Part shown: positions 57,101-64,000 of the stretch, piece by piece
Layout of the letters: each line of letters opens with the position of its first letter
Position numbering within the stretch: position 1 is the stretch's first letter
Assembly: GCA_003451595.1 (NCBI GenBank)
Contig: DMDA01000101.1
Coordinates: 66,318-130,317 of the forward strand
Length of the DNA: 64,000 bases
Source: Chloroflexota bacterium
Lineage (GTDB): Bacteria > Chloroflexota > Anaerolineae > Caldilineales > Caldilineaceae
Direction of reading: 5' to 3'
Translations under genes and position numbers: made by a program
The notes under the pieces: generated by a model
Told to the model about the DNA's origin: nothing
What the model saw: the letters and a program-made list of their open reading frames with translations, nothing else
Databases searched by the model: none

Positions 57101-58548
57101 ATAGCAGCGACACAGCCTGGTCAAAGAATCGAATTCGTCGGTCGGTTATGAGCGATGACTTTGCCTGGTATGTGATCGGCACAAATTCCGGGCGAATCAA
57201 CTGGACATCATTGCGCATCGACGAACCAATATCTTCTGGAGCCAGCCAGGCGCAAACCGTCGCTTTCGACGCATTAGAGTCAACGCACACTACGGCTCAC
57301 ATTCGCCAACTGAACGAGTTGCTAACGGTTACAAACTCTAGCGAAGATAGAGAGCCGCAGCGATTCGACCTTTCCGTGATTCAACGCTATGTAGTCATGC
57401 GAGTATTCGATCTCGGCTGGACTACAGACCGATTCGGGGAGTTCGATCGCTTTTATATTAGGCATAGCGGCCGGGAAGCATCAAAACCTGAGCGGATGGG
57501 CAAGAAATACCAGTGGATTGCCTATCATGAGATCATGGCGCTGGTGGCTGACCACTTCCAATTCCGAGATGACCAAATCGCTGATACCTACGAGGGTCCC
57601 TGGCAGGATAGGTTCCGCGATATCGATCCATCGTGTACGTTGCGGTGCATACCTGGAGGAACATCCTGGGATTCTCATCAAACGGCGTGGTGGGCGGAAG
57701 CTCGATATGACTGGTGGACCGCTCAACCAGAACCTGTTGCCTGGACATCTGATCATAGCGATCTGCCTGCCATCAAGGATTTACTCAGAGTTGTTTGGCC
57801 CAACGACGGCTCACAATGGCTGAACCTCTGCGGGTACTTTCACTGGAAGCGACCGACGCCAGCAGACAAAGAAGATACTGAGATAGAGCGGCGCGATCTC
57901 TGGTATATATGCACAGGCTATCTTATCCTATTGACGGATGTCGATGCCTTTATTGAATGGTCACAAACAGTAGATTTCTGGGGACGGTGGATGCCTGAGC
58001 CTGCTCAGCTATCTGGTGTCTATCTGGGCGAGATCGGATGGTCGCCTGCATACCGATATTTCCAGCACCCATATTTCGGCGACGAGGGGTGGACAACTCC
58101 AGCCAAAGAATGCCCTGTGAAAATACGAGTGGCTGCCAGCGAATATCTGTGTGAAAGTGGTGGATTCGACTGTTCGATCGATGACACCTATAAGCTCCGA
58201 ATTCCTTCAGTTGATCTGCTTGAAGGCCTTGGTTTGAAGTGGAGCGGGCAAGCCGCTGACTATGTCAATTCTGATGGCCAGGTTTTGGTATTCGACCCAA
58301 CTGCCCATTTGCCAGGTCCGGATGCCTTGCTAATACGAGAGGATTTGTTTCAAGAATATCTTGCACAAGCAGGCTTGACCATCTGTTGGGTAGTGCTAGG
58401 AGAGAAACGAGTTCTTGGTCCTGGGATCGACGCAAGCTACTTCGAATCGCTGCGACTCACCGGAACCTATACACTAAGGAATTCCGCAATCGATGGCAAC
58501 ATGCGATATTCGACACCGATAGATACTTCAGGAGCAAGCCAGGATTGA
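54157..58548 (+). CDS. Avs-like STAND NTPase with N-terminal Mrr-type nuclease domain
   Basis: A 1463-residue protein with base composition clearly more AT-rich than its neighbours. The N-terminal PD-(D/E)XK-type domain has FEELCAQLAR near residue 22, GTPDAGVECY near residue 45 and GWQAK near residue 62, giving the Asp, Glu and QxK active-site pattern of Mrr-like nucleases. The NTPase has Walker A GQAGTGKTHLL near residue 356 and Walker B ALVMIDALNEG near residue 430, the latter as in Avs/NACHT-like ATPases. The C-terminal 800 residues are helical with a terminal domain including GVYLGEIGWSPAYRYF. Avs proteins bind phage proteins and then cut DNA. I start at ATG 54157 (six bases after GCGAGG). 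Name by architecture, not by alignment. Confidence 0.8.
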   Translation: MTINWHAIRSVNGSQAHGFEELCAQLARAECPVDAKFVRKGTPDAGVECYVVFPDGSEWGWQAKYFDSVGDAQWDQLDKSVKTALHKHPRLVRYYICIPIDLPDARSEGRRSAQDRWSEHVQKWIGWGCEQGRSLEFVYWGSSELIERLSQPRNIGRLRFWFDTIGFDQEWFERRLNESISAAGPRYTPEIHVDLAIAQEFETFGRTERFVDSLKAKARIIRQALDHLRYQARQRDDSPLDPALSVLESSIRTVLHQFGLLEVDASGDLPFSKILDSIDAVESPLCALEQLVIDKESEHNAQSSSQKTSQFPHPYRINPFEHLRRQIWDLRQALGETRSVLNHAVEVAGKDLMILTGQAGTGKTHLLCDIARNRIQEGRPTILLMGQRFVNLSDPWTQVLEQCDLRRFSADEFVGAIEAAAQVANCRALVMIDALNEGAGRSVWPVNLAAFLAHLRRSSWIGTVLAVRSSFEARLIPETTRQQAIYIEHKGFNEREYDATHTFFAHYGLAFPTTPLLAPEFRNPLFLKTLCKALNTKGERTLPRGFHGITAIFEMYLDGINQRLANDLRFDSRHRLVHRALNSFVQQFVETNKRWLSWQKAEALVNELLPGRDSESSLYQALVSEGVLVEEGSLSSKSDDEEVVFLAYERFADHLIAKLLLDRFLDPAEPEAAFDSGGGLAYLCDPKVYTPSGLLEALCIQVPERVGRELTALAPDIARRHSIGDAFRQSIIWRRLDAFSAETRGQMQRFIQNRYQLGETLDALLTVATLPEHPLNADYLDQQLRRDSMPQRDSWWSTYLHRAWSTQGAVDRLVEWAWQIAPNQNLDGDSVELCAVSLAWMLSTPNRFLRDRATKALVSLLTGYFNVAEKLVARFADVDDLYIRERIFAVAYGICMRSQNVAVIGRLAKLVYDLVFAAGEPPAHILLRDYARGVIERALYLKADIQVDETLIRPPYRSHWPAIPTEDEIEQLFPKDEDVAWNSSDTAWSKNRIRRSVMSDDFAWYVIGTNSGRINWTSLRIDEPISSGASQAQTVAFDALESTHTTAHIRQLNELLTVTNSSEDREPQRFDLSVIQRYVVMRVFDLGWTTDRFGEFDRFYIRHSGREASKPERMGKKYQWIAYHEIMALVADHFQFRDDQIADTYEGPWQDRFRDIDPSCTLRCIPGGTSWDSHQTAWWAEARYDWWTAQPEPVAWTSDHSDLPAIKDLLRVVWPNDGSQWLNLCGYFHWKRPTPADKEDTEIERRDLWYICTGYLILLTDVDAFIEWSQTVDFWGRWMPEPAQLSGVYLGEIGWSPAYRYFQHPYFGDEGWTTPAKECPVKIRVAASEYLCESGGFDCSIDDTYKLRIPSVDLLEGLGLKWSGQAADYVNSDGQVLVFDPTAHLPGPDALLIREDLFQEYLAQAGLTICWVVLGEKRVLGPGIDASYFESLRLTGTYTLRNSAIDGNMRYSTPIDTSGASQD

Positions 58549-58627
58549 AGCCTTGCACTTTTAATCATATTTTCCAAGCCGGATTGTGGAGTCATTTCGA
58601 CCGTTTGAATTAGGAGCATGCATCCCA

Positions 58628-61171
58628 ATGCCCAAACGCAAACCCACCACCCACCAACCCACCCTCTACCACAAACCCGTGCCCACCATGCCGGAGGGCT
58701 ACTACTCCTCCGGCCCCAACCCGAACCTGGGCAAATTCGTCGCCGAGCACGCCAAGCCCTATGACCCGGCTACCGACACGTACAACGTGCCGCCCTTCGA
58801 CAAGCCGATCACCACGACCAAGGCGACGGCGATCTACAACATGCACACCTACTGGTCGAAGAAGCCCCACGACGCCATCCGCCAGTACATCCGCCACTAC
58901 ACCCAGCCGGGCGACCTGGTGCTCGACCCCTTCTGCGGCAGCGGCGGCACGGCGCTGGCAGCGCTGATGGAGGGCCGCGCCGCCATCGCCATCGACCTCT
59001 CGCCGGCGGCCACCTTCATTACCAAGAACTACTGCACGCCGGTGGACGTGGCTGAGCTGGAGCGCGCCTTTGCCGAGCTGGAGGCGAAGGTCAAGCCGGA
59101 GATGGAGTGGCTCTATGAGACGCGCTGCGACCGCTGCGACGGCCGCGCGCTGACGAGCTACACCGTCTATTCGCAGGTCTTTCGCTGTGAGCGCTGCCTG
59201 GCGGAGGTTCCGCTCTTCGACTGTGTGGAGGTGCAAAGCACGACGCTGGCCGGCAAGCCCAAGACGATCAGCGCCTGCCCGCACTGCTACGCCGCCGGCG
59301 TGGTCGAGGAGATCAGCACGCGCAGCAGCGCCAAGCTGGGCGCCGTGCCCGTGCTGGTGAGCTACGAATGCCAGGAAGGCTGCAAGCCCAAGCGCGGCGA
59401 GCGCCGCCACAATGACCCCGACGCCAAGAAGCGGCGCTTTTTCGAGGAATACGACCTGGGCAAGCTGGCGGAGATCGAGGCAAAACCGATCCCCTACTGG
59501 ACGCCGCCGCACCGCATGATGAACGTCGCATCAGACACCGAACCGTGGGGCGACGAATGGCGACCGGGGCGCAACTTCCGCACGGTGGCGGAGTTGTTCA
59601 CGAAGCGGAATTTGTGGGCGCTGGCGTTGTTGGCACATTTCATCCGTCGACTCAACTATAGTAATGGAAACGTGCAAGATCAGCTTCGATTGGCATTCAG
59701 CGGGACAATCTTGAATGTGTCAAGAATGCTCAAACAAAGTGAGCAGTGGGGCGGTGCGCTTCAGATGGGCACCTACTATATGCCGCAGATCAGCCGTGAG
59801 TCACCTGTGTTCATTGGTTTTGACTACAAGTACCGAGATGTGAAACGGGGACTTGATGCTATTGGTTCGATTATTACAGAACCGAATGTTCTCATCTCCA
59901 CTCAATCTGCGACTGCACTCGGCGAGATCGATTCTGATAGCATCGACTACATATTCACCGACCCGCCCTACGCTGACAAAGTGCAGTATGGTGAGTTGAA
60001 CTTTATTTGGGAAGCATGGCTCGACTTGCAGCCTCGCTGGCACGATGCCGAAATCATCGTAAATAAGACACGCGGTCTGTCTGACACCGAATGGGCAAAC
60101 TCGATGAGTAACGCTCTGCGCGAGTGTTTCCGAGTATTGAAGCCTAATCGGTGGCTATCACTGTGCTATCACGATACCAGCGAGGGAACATGGGCATTAG
60201 TCCAAGATATAATGGCTGACATAGGGTTTATTCCTGAAACTATCGGAGATACCCTGTTCATCGATACCGGTCAGAAATCCTACAATCAGTTGATGGCCGA
60301 CAAAGTCACCAAGCGCGACCTGGTGATCAACTTCCGCAAGCCGCGCCCCGGCGAGACTGGCGCGGTCGTGCTCACCGGCGACGAGGATGCCGCCGCCTTC
60401 GCCGACAAGGCGCGCGCCATCCTGGTCGAGGCGCTGGAAGCGCACCCCGGCAGCCCCGCCGACCGCCTCTACGACATCCTCGTCTCGCGCATGGTGCGCC
60501 GCGGCGAGTTCGAGCGCCACAACTTCCAGGCGCTGCTCGAATCGGTGGCCGAACCGGTGCGCGAGGCGCTGATGCAGGAACTCTTCACCCCGCGCCCGCC
60601 TGATCTCTTTGGCCAGCACGCGCAGGTGCGCTGGTATCTGCGCGCCACCGCCGACGACCTGGACGACGCCGAACGCACGCGCGAGGAAGCCGCCGCCGCG
60701 CGGCTGGAAGCCTATATGCGCAGCGCGATCGACTACACTGCGCCCGCCGGCGCCGACGCGGGCGTCCACTACTCCGACCTCTTCGAGCACTACCTGCCCG
60801 TCAAGGAAAAGCCGCGGCGTCTGCTGCAGGAGTGGCTGCCCGAATTCTTCTTCAAGACCGCCGACGGCGCCTGGCGGCCCCCGCTCACCGCCGAGGAGCG
60901 GGCGCAGAAGCAGGCATTGCGCGCCGGCGGCAGCCTGCGCCGCATCAAGCGCTTCGTCCACGCGCTGGAGCAGGGCGTCCCGCCCGCGCCGCGCGACCTG
61001 CCCGCGTCGCTCGCCGACGCCGCCGACTGGATCCGCCAGTGTCGTCGCGCCGGCCTCTATCGCTACGGGCGGGCGATCTACGAACGCGGCGGCTTCGACT
61101 TCGCCAACCTCCACGCCGAGGCGCAGGCCGAGGTAGAGGAGGATTATCAGATCTGCGTACGGCGGAGCTAA
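58628..61171 (+). CDS. Site-specific DNA methyltransferase (PglX-like function) with mosaic centre
   Basis: An 847-residue N4/N6-type DNA methylase. SAM motif I is LDPFCGSGGTALAALM near residues 98-113 and catalytic motif IV is TDPPY near residue 444, so I precedes IV. A cysteine-rich zinc ribbon lies between (CDRC, CERC, CPHC at about residues 167-218). It resembles PglXI/DUF1156-type enzymes of BREX-like and DISARM-like loci, which mark host DNA. The segment at about 59640-60295 is visibly more AT-rich than both ends, which suggests replacement of the target or catalytic module. I start at the ATG at 58628, with TAGGAG 11 bases upstream. Confidence 0.85.
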   Translation: MPKRKPTTHQPTLYHKPVPTMPEGYYSSGPNPNLGKFVAEHAKPYDPATDTYNVPPFDKPITTTKATAIYNMHTYWSKKPHDAIRQYIRHYTQPGDLVLDPFCGSGGTALAALMEGRAAIAIDLSPAATFITKNYCTPVDVAELERAFAELEAKVKPEMEWLYETRCDRCDGRALTSYTVYSQVFRCERCLAEVPLFDCVEVQSTTLAGKPKTISACPHCYAAGVVEEISTRSSAKLGAVPVLVSYECQEGCKPKRGERRHNDPDAKKRRFFEEYDLGKLAEIEAKPIPYWTPPHRMMNVASDTEPWGDEWRPGRNFRTVAELFTKRNLWALALLAHFIRRLNYSNGNVQDQLRLAFSGTILNVSRMLKQSEQWGGALQMGTYYMPQISRESPVFIGFDYKYRDVKRGLDAIGSIITEPNVLISTQSATALGEIDSDSIDYIFTDPPYADKVQYGELNFIWEAWLDLQPRWHDAEIIVNKTRGLSDTEWANSMSNALRECFRVLKPNRWLSLCYHDTSEGTWALVQDIMADIGFIPETIGDTLFIDTGQKSYNQLMADKVTKRDLVINFRKPRPGETGAVVLTGDEDAAAFADKARAILVEALEAHPGSPADRLYDILVSRMVRRGEFERHNFQALLESVAEPVREALMQELFTPRPPDLFGQHAQVRWYLRATADDLDDAERTREEAAAARLEAYMRSAIDYTAPAGADAGVHYSDLFEHYLPVKEKPRRLLQEWLPEFFFKTADGAWRPPLTAEERAQKQALRAGGSLRRIKRFVHALEQGVPPAPRDLPASLADAADWIRQCRRAGLYRYGRAIYERGGFDFANLHAEAQAEVEEDYQICVRRS

Positions 61172-61209
61172 GCAGCCTCATAACACCCGGTCTGATCGCT
61201 GCAAACGGT

Positions 61210-61257
61210 TTGCTTGCTTGCGCTCCGTTCCAGTATACTGCGTACAATGTGTACGCA
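61210..61257 (+). promoter_or_regulatory. Promoter and palindromic operator of the Phd/RelE pair
   Basis: TTGCTT at 61210-61215 and TATACT at 61234-61239 with an 18-base spacer. TGCGTAC (61239-61245) and GTACGCA (61251-61257) form a perfect inverted repeat with five bases between, starting on the -10 box. This is the standard place for binding by a Phd antitoxin complex. Confidence 0.8.
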
Positions 61258-61275
61258 AATTGCCAGGAGGATGCC

Positions 61276-61569
61276 ATGACCATCACAACGTGGGACAGCC
61301 GGGCAGCACGCGAGAACTGGCGCAAGCTGCTCGATGCGGCGACAACCGGTCGCAGCGACATCGTCATCACGCGCCACGGCCAGCCGGCTGCGGCGCTGAT
61401 CGCGTATGAGGATTATCTGGCGCTGCAAGAGGAGCTGGACGAACTGCGCGCCGCGCGTCGCGCCGAAGAAACCGTGGCCGCCTGGCGCGCCGCCCCGTCC
61501 ATGGCGCGCCCCTGGACGGAGGTCGAAGCCGAGCTGGTTGCCCGGGATCTGCTTGATGCCGAACCCTGA
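61276..61569 (+). CDS. Phd/YefM-type antitoxin
   Basis: A 97-residue protein behind AGGAGG at five bases. The N-terminal part, WDSRAARENWRKLLDAATTG and ITRHGQPAAALIAYEDYLAL, is the Phd/YefM DNA-binding fold; the C-terminal helix would wrap the toxin. The protein neutralises the downstream RelE-type toxin and represses the operon through the palindrome at the -10 box. It overlaps the toxin gene by 14 bases. Confidence 0.9.
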   Translation: MTITTWDSRAARENWRKLLDAATTGRSDIVITRHGQPAAALIAYEDYLALQEELDELRAARRAEETVAAWRAAPSMARPWTEVEAELVARDLLDAEP

Positions 61570-61837
61570 GCCGCCGCGCTATGTCGTGCAGATCATCAAG
61601 CGCGAGCAGAAGGTGCTCGAACGCCTGCCGCGCGATCTCCTGCAGCGCATTCGGCGCGCGATCAACAGCCTGGCCGATCATCCGAGGCCAGCGGGCAGTA
61701 AAAAGCTGGCGGGCGTCGAGAATTACCACCGCCTGCGCGTCGGCGACTGGCGGATCACCTATGCGATCTTCGACGACACCCTGATTGTCCTAGTCGTCGA
61801 AGTCGCGCTGCATGGGGATGCGTATCTGCATCTATGA
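61556..61837 (+). CDS. RelE/ParE-superfamily toxin
   Basis: A 93-residue basic protein starting at the ATG at 61556 inside the antitoxin gene. YVVQIIKREQKVLERLPRDL, HPRPAGSKKLAG and NYHRLRVGDWRITYAIFDD are the standard RelE fold elements, ending in VALHGDAY. RelE toxins cut mRNA on the ribosome; ParE members poison gyrase. The RVGDWRITYAI strand with Arg residues fits the RelE mRNase branch. It lies between the methylase and the PARIS-like genes and may keep the island in the genome. Confidence 0.88.
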   Translation: MPNPEPPRYVVQIIKREQKVLERLPRDLLQRIRRAINSLADHPRPAGSKKLAGVENYHRLRVGDWRITYAIFDDTLIVLVVEVALHGDAYLHL

Positions 61838-61940
61838 TGTCCTCACAGCCCGACATTCGCGACAGCGCCTGCCTGACCTGCGCTGCATGTCATCTGGCAA
61901 ACGGTGTCTTCAAGTGTTGTAGCCTGACAGGAGCGTGTTC

Positions 61941-63056
61941 ATGCGGATTCGAGAAATAGAGTTTTCCGACTTTCGAGCCTTTCGCGGTCAGCGACGGGTG
62001 TCGTTTGTCGATCCGATCGGCGCCAGGCCGCGCCCGCTCACGATCCTGGCCGGTTCCAATGGCAGCGGCAAGACGACCATCTTCAACGTGATCGAAGCGC
62101 TGTTGGCATTCGTCTTGGAGCCAGATCAACCCGCAGCGCTGCTCGACGAGATCAGCGAAACAGGTCTCGTGTGCATGTCCGTCGAACTCGACCCGCTCGA
62201 CATCGGCAACGGCAGTGACCAGCGTGCGCTGGTTGACCTGCCAGAGATCATGCATATTGCCGTCGGGCGTCGAGATCTGGCGCCGGCGCAGCCGGAGCAG
62301 GTCTGGCCCAATTTGTTCTGCCGGCTCGTGCAGCGCAATGTGCAGGGACGCCCCTTTGTGCGCAAGACGCCGCTGGCAGAGCGGCTGCGCCGCGCCGTTT
62401 CGCAGATGCATCAAGGGCAGCATCCGCTCTACGGCGGCTACCTCTATTTTCCGCATGATCGCCAGTTGCGCACATCGCACGGCGGGCCAATTGAACCCCC
62501 GCCGGAAGAACGTCCATGGCGCTTCCGGCTGGCGCCCAACGAACGCTGGCAGGGCAGCCTAGAACAACTGTGGGTCTGGCAGAACTATCTCGATCTGGAG
62601 CAGGGAAACCAGAAGGGGGAGCGCCTGGCGTCATTTGTCAAGACGTTGGAGTCTCTGCTCGGCGAGCATCGCCCGATCACGGTGCGCGAAGGCAGGGCGA
62701 CGGTGCCGGCAGCCTGGAGCCGCGGCAGCGAAAAATCTGTGCTGTTGCGGCTGGATCAGTTGCCCTCCGGTGAACAGCAGTGTCTGCTCCTCTTTGGCGA
62801 GCTGGCACGGCGCCGGCGCGAAGGCGCCGTGATCGCCATCGACGAAGTGGAGAACAGCCTGCATCCCACGCTGCAGCGCCTGGTGATGTGGAATCTGACG
62901 CGAATCGCGCGTGAGTGGGATGCACAGGTGATTGTCGCCACGCATTCATGGGAGATCATCAACAGCGTGCGCAGCGACGCGTTTGTGAATCTGGACTATC
63001 CAGAGGATCGCTTCGATCTACCGGTCGCGGCAGTAGCTGCAGGAGTCGATGCGTGA
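61941..63056 (+). CDS. PARIS AriA-like AAA ATPase
   Basis: A 371-residue ABC/SMC-type AAA ATPase. It begins MRIREIEFSDFRAFRG. Walker A is AGSNGSGKTT near residue 38-47, a coiled middle includes RRAVSQMHQGQ, and the signature/Walker B region is VIAIDEVENSLHP near residues 296-308, with ATHSWEI near residue 333. This is the AAA_15/AAA_21 type that partners DUF4435 proteins in PARIS. It starts at ATG 61941 behind AGGAG and overlaps the next gene by four bases. AriA forms the scaffold that binds AriB and releases it when a phage anti-restriction protein is detected. Confidence 0.8.
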   Translation: MRIREIEFSDFRAFRGQRRVSFVDPIGARPRPLTILAGSNGSGKTTIFNVIEALLAFVLEPDQPAALLDEISETGLVCMSVELDPLDIGNGSDQRALVDLPEIMHIAVGRRDLAPAQPEQVWPNLFCRLVQRNVQGRPFVRKTPLAERLRRAVSQMHQGQHPLYGGYLYFPHDRQLRTSHGGPIEPPPEERPWRFRLAPNERWQGSLEQLWVWQNYLDLEQGNQKGERLASFVKTLESLLGEHRPITVREGRATVPAAWSRGSEKSVLLRLDQLPSGEQQCLLLFGELARRRREGAVIAIDEVENSLHPTLQRLVMWNLTRIAREWDAQVIVATHSWEIINSVRSDAFVNLDYPEDRFDLPVAAVAAGVDA

Positions 63057-63910
63057 GTCGCTACCCTTCGTTGACGGACATCGAAATCAGGTGGCGTTCT
63101 GCTGGCGGAGTCTGCGTCATCGTCGAAGGTGAGACGGAACAGGATGATGTCTGGTTCTACAACCATTGGTTTGGCCACCTGGCTCGCCAAGTCACATTCT
63201 TTGCCCAAGATGGTTGGGGCGCGGTTGTTACTGCTGTGACTGAGCTGCGCCAGCGGTATGGGAACGACAACGTGTTTGGCATCGTCGACCGTGACTTTGA
63301 GCCGGTCGTCGTGGTCGATCCACTTCCGTCCGACGGAATCCTGCGTACGTCCAAATACACGCTCGAGAATTATTTGCTCAATCCAGACTGCTGGGAGGCA
63401 GTTGTACGCCCCAAACTGCAGCGCGATCCTGTCGCCGGTTGGATGTCAAGAACCGAGATCGAGGCAACGCTGAAGTCGTACTACATGGAATGTTTGCAAT
63501 TATCCGCGTTCAACTGGGTTTTGCGTACAATCCGCGTGCAGATGCCCAATCTCTTTGTACAACTGCCGCTGGCGGAGCAGAGATATCGGGAACATCATGA
63601 CTCTTTGCGTCATGTCGGCGACGTATATACGCACTGGCAACGCGTGCAGACTTCGATTGGCGCGACGGACGATTTGGCAGATCTCTATCAGCAGCGACTC
63701 ACGGCTCTACAGCGGATGTCAACCGAACAGTTGGCCGAAGTCGTCTCCGGGAAGTATGTATTCAACCTGCTGAGGAACAACTTTCCAGTACGCTATCATG
63801 GCAGAAAAGCCTGGGATAGCCTTCTGAGCGAGTATCTGTATCATTGTCCAGATGCACCTCACGACATCGCTGCTCTCGTGAACGTCATCTTGGCTGCGTC
63901 CAAACCATAA
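63053..63910 (+). CDS. PARIS AriB-like DUF4435/TOPRIM nuclease
   Basis: A 285-residue protein with GTG start in a GTGA overlap with the ATPase and an AGGAG site. The TOPRIM-type acid motif is IVEGETEQDD near residue 24; FGIVDRDF near residue 75 gives the DxD-type pair and ENYLL near residue 105 is a DUF4435 hallmark. In PARIS the released AriB cuts tRNA and stops growth. The frame is also open upstream to 62915, but that part is a shadow of the ATPase. Codon use looks somewhat more AT-rich than in the ATPase. Function is inferred from family and pairing. Confidence 0.8.
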   Translation: MSRYPSLTDIEIRWRSAGGVCVIVEGETEQDDVWFYNHWFGHLARQVTFFAQDGWGAVVTAVTELRQRYGNDNVFGIVDRDFEPVVVVDPLPSDGILRTSKYTLENYLLNPDCWEAVVRPKLQRDPVAGWMSRTEIEATLKSYYMECLQLSAFNWVLRTIRVQMPNLFVQLPLAEQRYREHHDSLRHVGDVYTHWQRVQTSIGATDDLADLYQQRLTALQRMSTEQLAEVVSGKYVFNLLRNNFPVRYHGRKAWDSLLSEYLYHCPDAPHDIAALVNVILAASKP

Positions 63911-63930
63911 TCCATCTTCGAGTTCATCTG

Positions 63931-64000
63931 ATGAATCTCCACTTCAAGGAAATCTTCCGCGGCAAGGTCGTCAACAAGCGCCTCACCTTCAACACGGGTA
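63931..64000 (+). CDS. BrxL-like Lon-type AAA+ protein, 3' partial
   Basis: Only 23 residues are in the window: MNLHFKEIFRGKVVNKRLTF and the start of an NTG turn. HF, FxGKVVxKxL resembles the start of the BrxL family (Lon-like ATPase of BREX). It starts 20 bases after the AriB-like stop, with no clear ribosome-binding site. The identification rests on a very short match. Confidence 0.55.
   Translation, partial: MNLHFKEIFRGKVVNKRLTFNTG

Noticed and set aside
58610..61114. Long minus frames opposite the DNA methylase (58610-59512 and 60197-61114)
   Set aside because: They occur only in the GC-rich ends of the gene, as expected by chance in such codon use, and have repetitive Ala/Gly/Arg/Val content.
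61941..63910. OLD/Gabija-type assignment of the ATPase and TOPRIM-like pair
   Set aside because: The second protein is separate and has the DUF4435 pattern; Gabija would need a UvrD-like helicase, and OLD proteins carry the TOPRIM part in the same chain.

Overview
The window reads as chromosomal DNA of a GC-rich, free-living heterotroph. I infer a member of the Chloroflexota, perhaps Caldilinea-like. The grounds are the mix of LplA/LplB/YtcP-type and Liv-type ABC transporters, a ChlI/ChlD-type chelatase, large HTH-NB-ARC-TPR regulators, and short tandem repeats sitting on gene ends. No rRNA, tRNA or CRISPR array was seen, so the taxonomic call is inference only.

Region 1 (1-6625, + strand) is a polyol or sugar-alcohol catabolic operon: an SrlD-like dehydrogenase (cut by the window edge), an FGGY kinase, a zinc alcohol dehydrogenase, a SorC-type regulator, a GpsA-like dehydrogenase and an iron alcohol dehydrogenase. 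Region 2 (6704-9478, - strand) is an ECF sigma factor, an anti-sigma factor and a bactofilin-like membrane protein with a helix-hairpin-helix tail. Region 3 (9774-14890, +) holds a ChlI-like AAA+ ATPase and a ChlD-like VWA protein joined by a probable -1 frameshift site, then a TPR-like protein, an inositol-monophosphatase-family enzyme and a YhdH/AcuI-like reductase. Region 4 (15149-28107) is a galactoside or sugar-acid locus. It has an IclR regulator, an enolase-superfamily dehydratase and a zinc dehydrogenase on +; an SDR, a mutarotase-like protein and two GH36-type alpha-galactosidase homologues on -; and a sugar ABC transporter (binding protein and two permeases) on +. Region 5 (28289-37198, +) is an acyl-CoA synthetase, an alpha/beta hydrolase, a complete Liv-type branched-chain/organic-acid ABC transporter and a TauE-like anion exporter. 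Region 6 (37279-40955, -) holds small accessory genes and a broken acetyltransferase. Region 7 (41270-44949) is a large HTH/NB-ARC/TPR regulator and an ADP-ribosylglycohydrolase.

Region 8 (45057 to the window end, +) is the most interesting part: a composite anti-phage defence island built on a BREX-like core. Its order is a RadC-N-terminal/BrxA-like fusion, a small BrxB-like protein, a BrxC/DUF6079-type ATPase, PglZ, a more AT-rich Avs-like STAND NTPase with an Mrr-type nuclease domain, a DNA methyltransferase with a mosaic centre, a Phd/RelE toxin-antitoxin pair, a PARIS-like pair (AAA ATPase plus DUF4435/TOPRIM), and the start of a BrxL-like gene. The order does not match the BREX types I know. 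The nesting of Avs, TA and PARIS modules inside one BREX-like locus suggests layered immunity in which back-up abortive systems guard a modification-based system.

Short tandem repeats supply or abut the stop codons of at least three genes (near 4322, 13842 and 19112) and the start of a fourth (near 2225). A MITE-like inverted element lies at 14918-15065.
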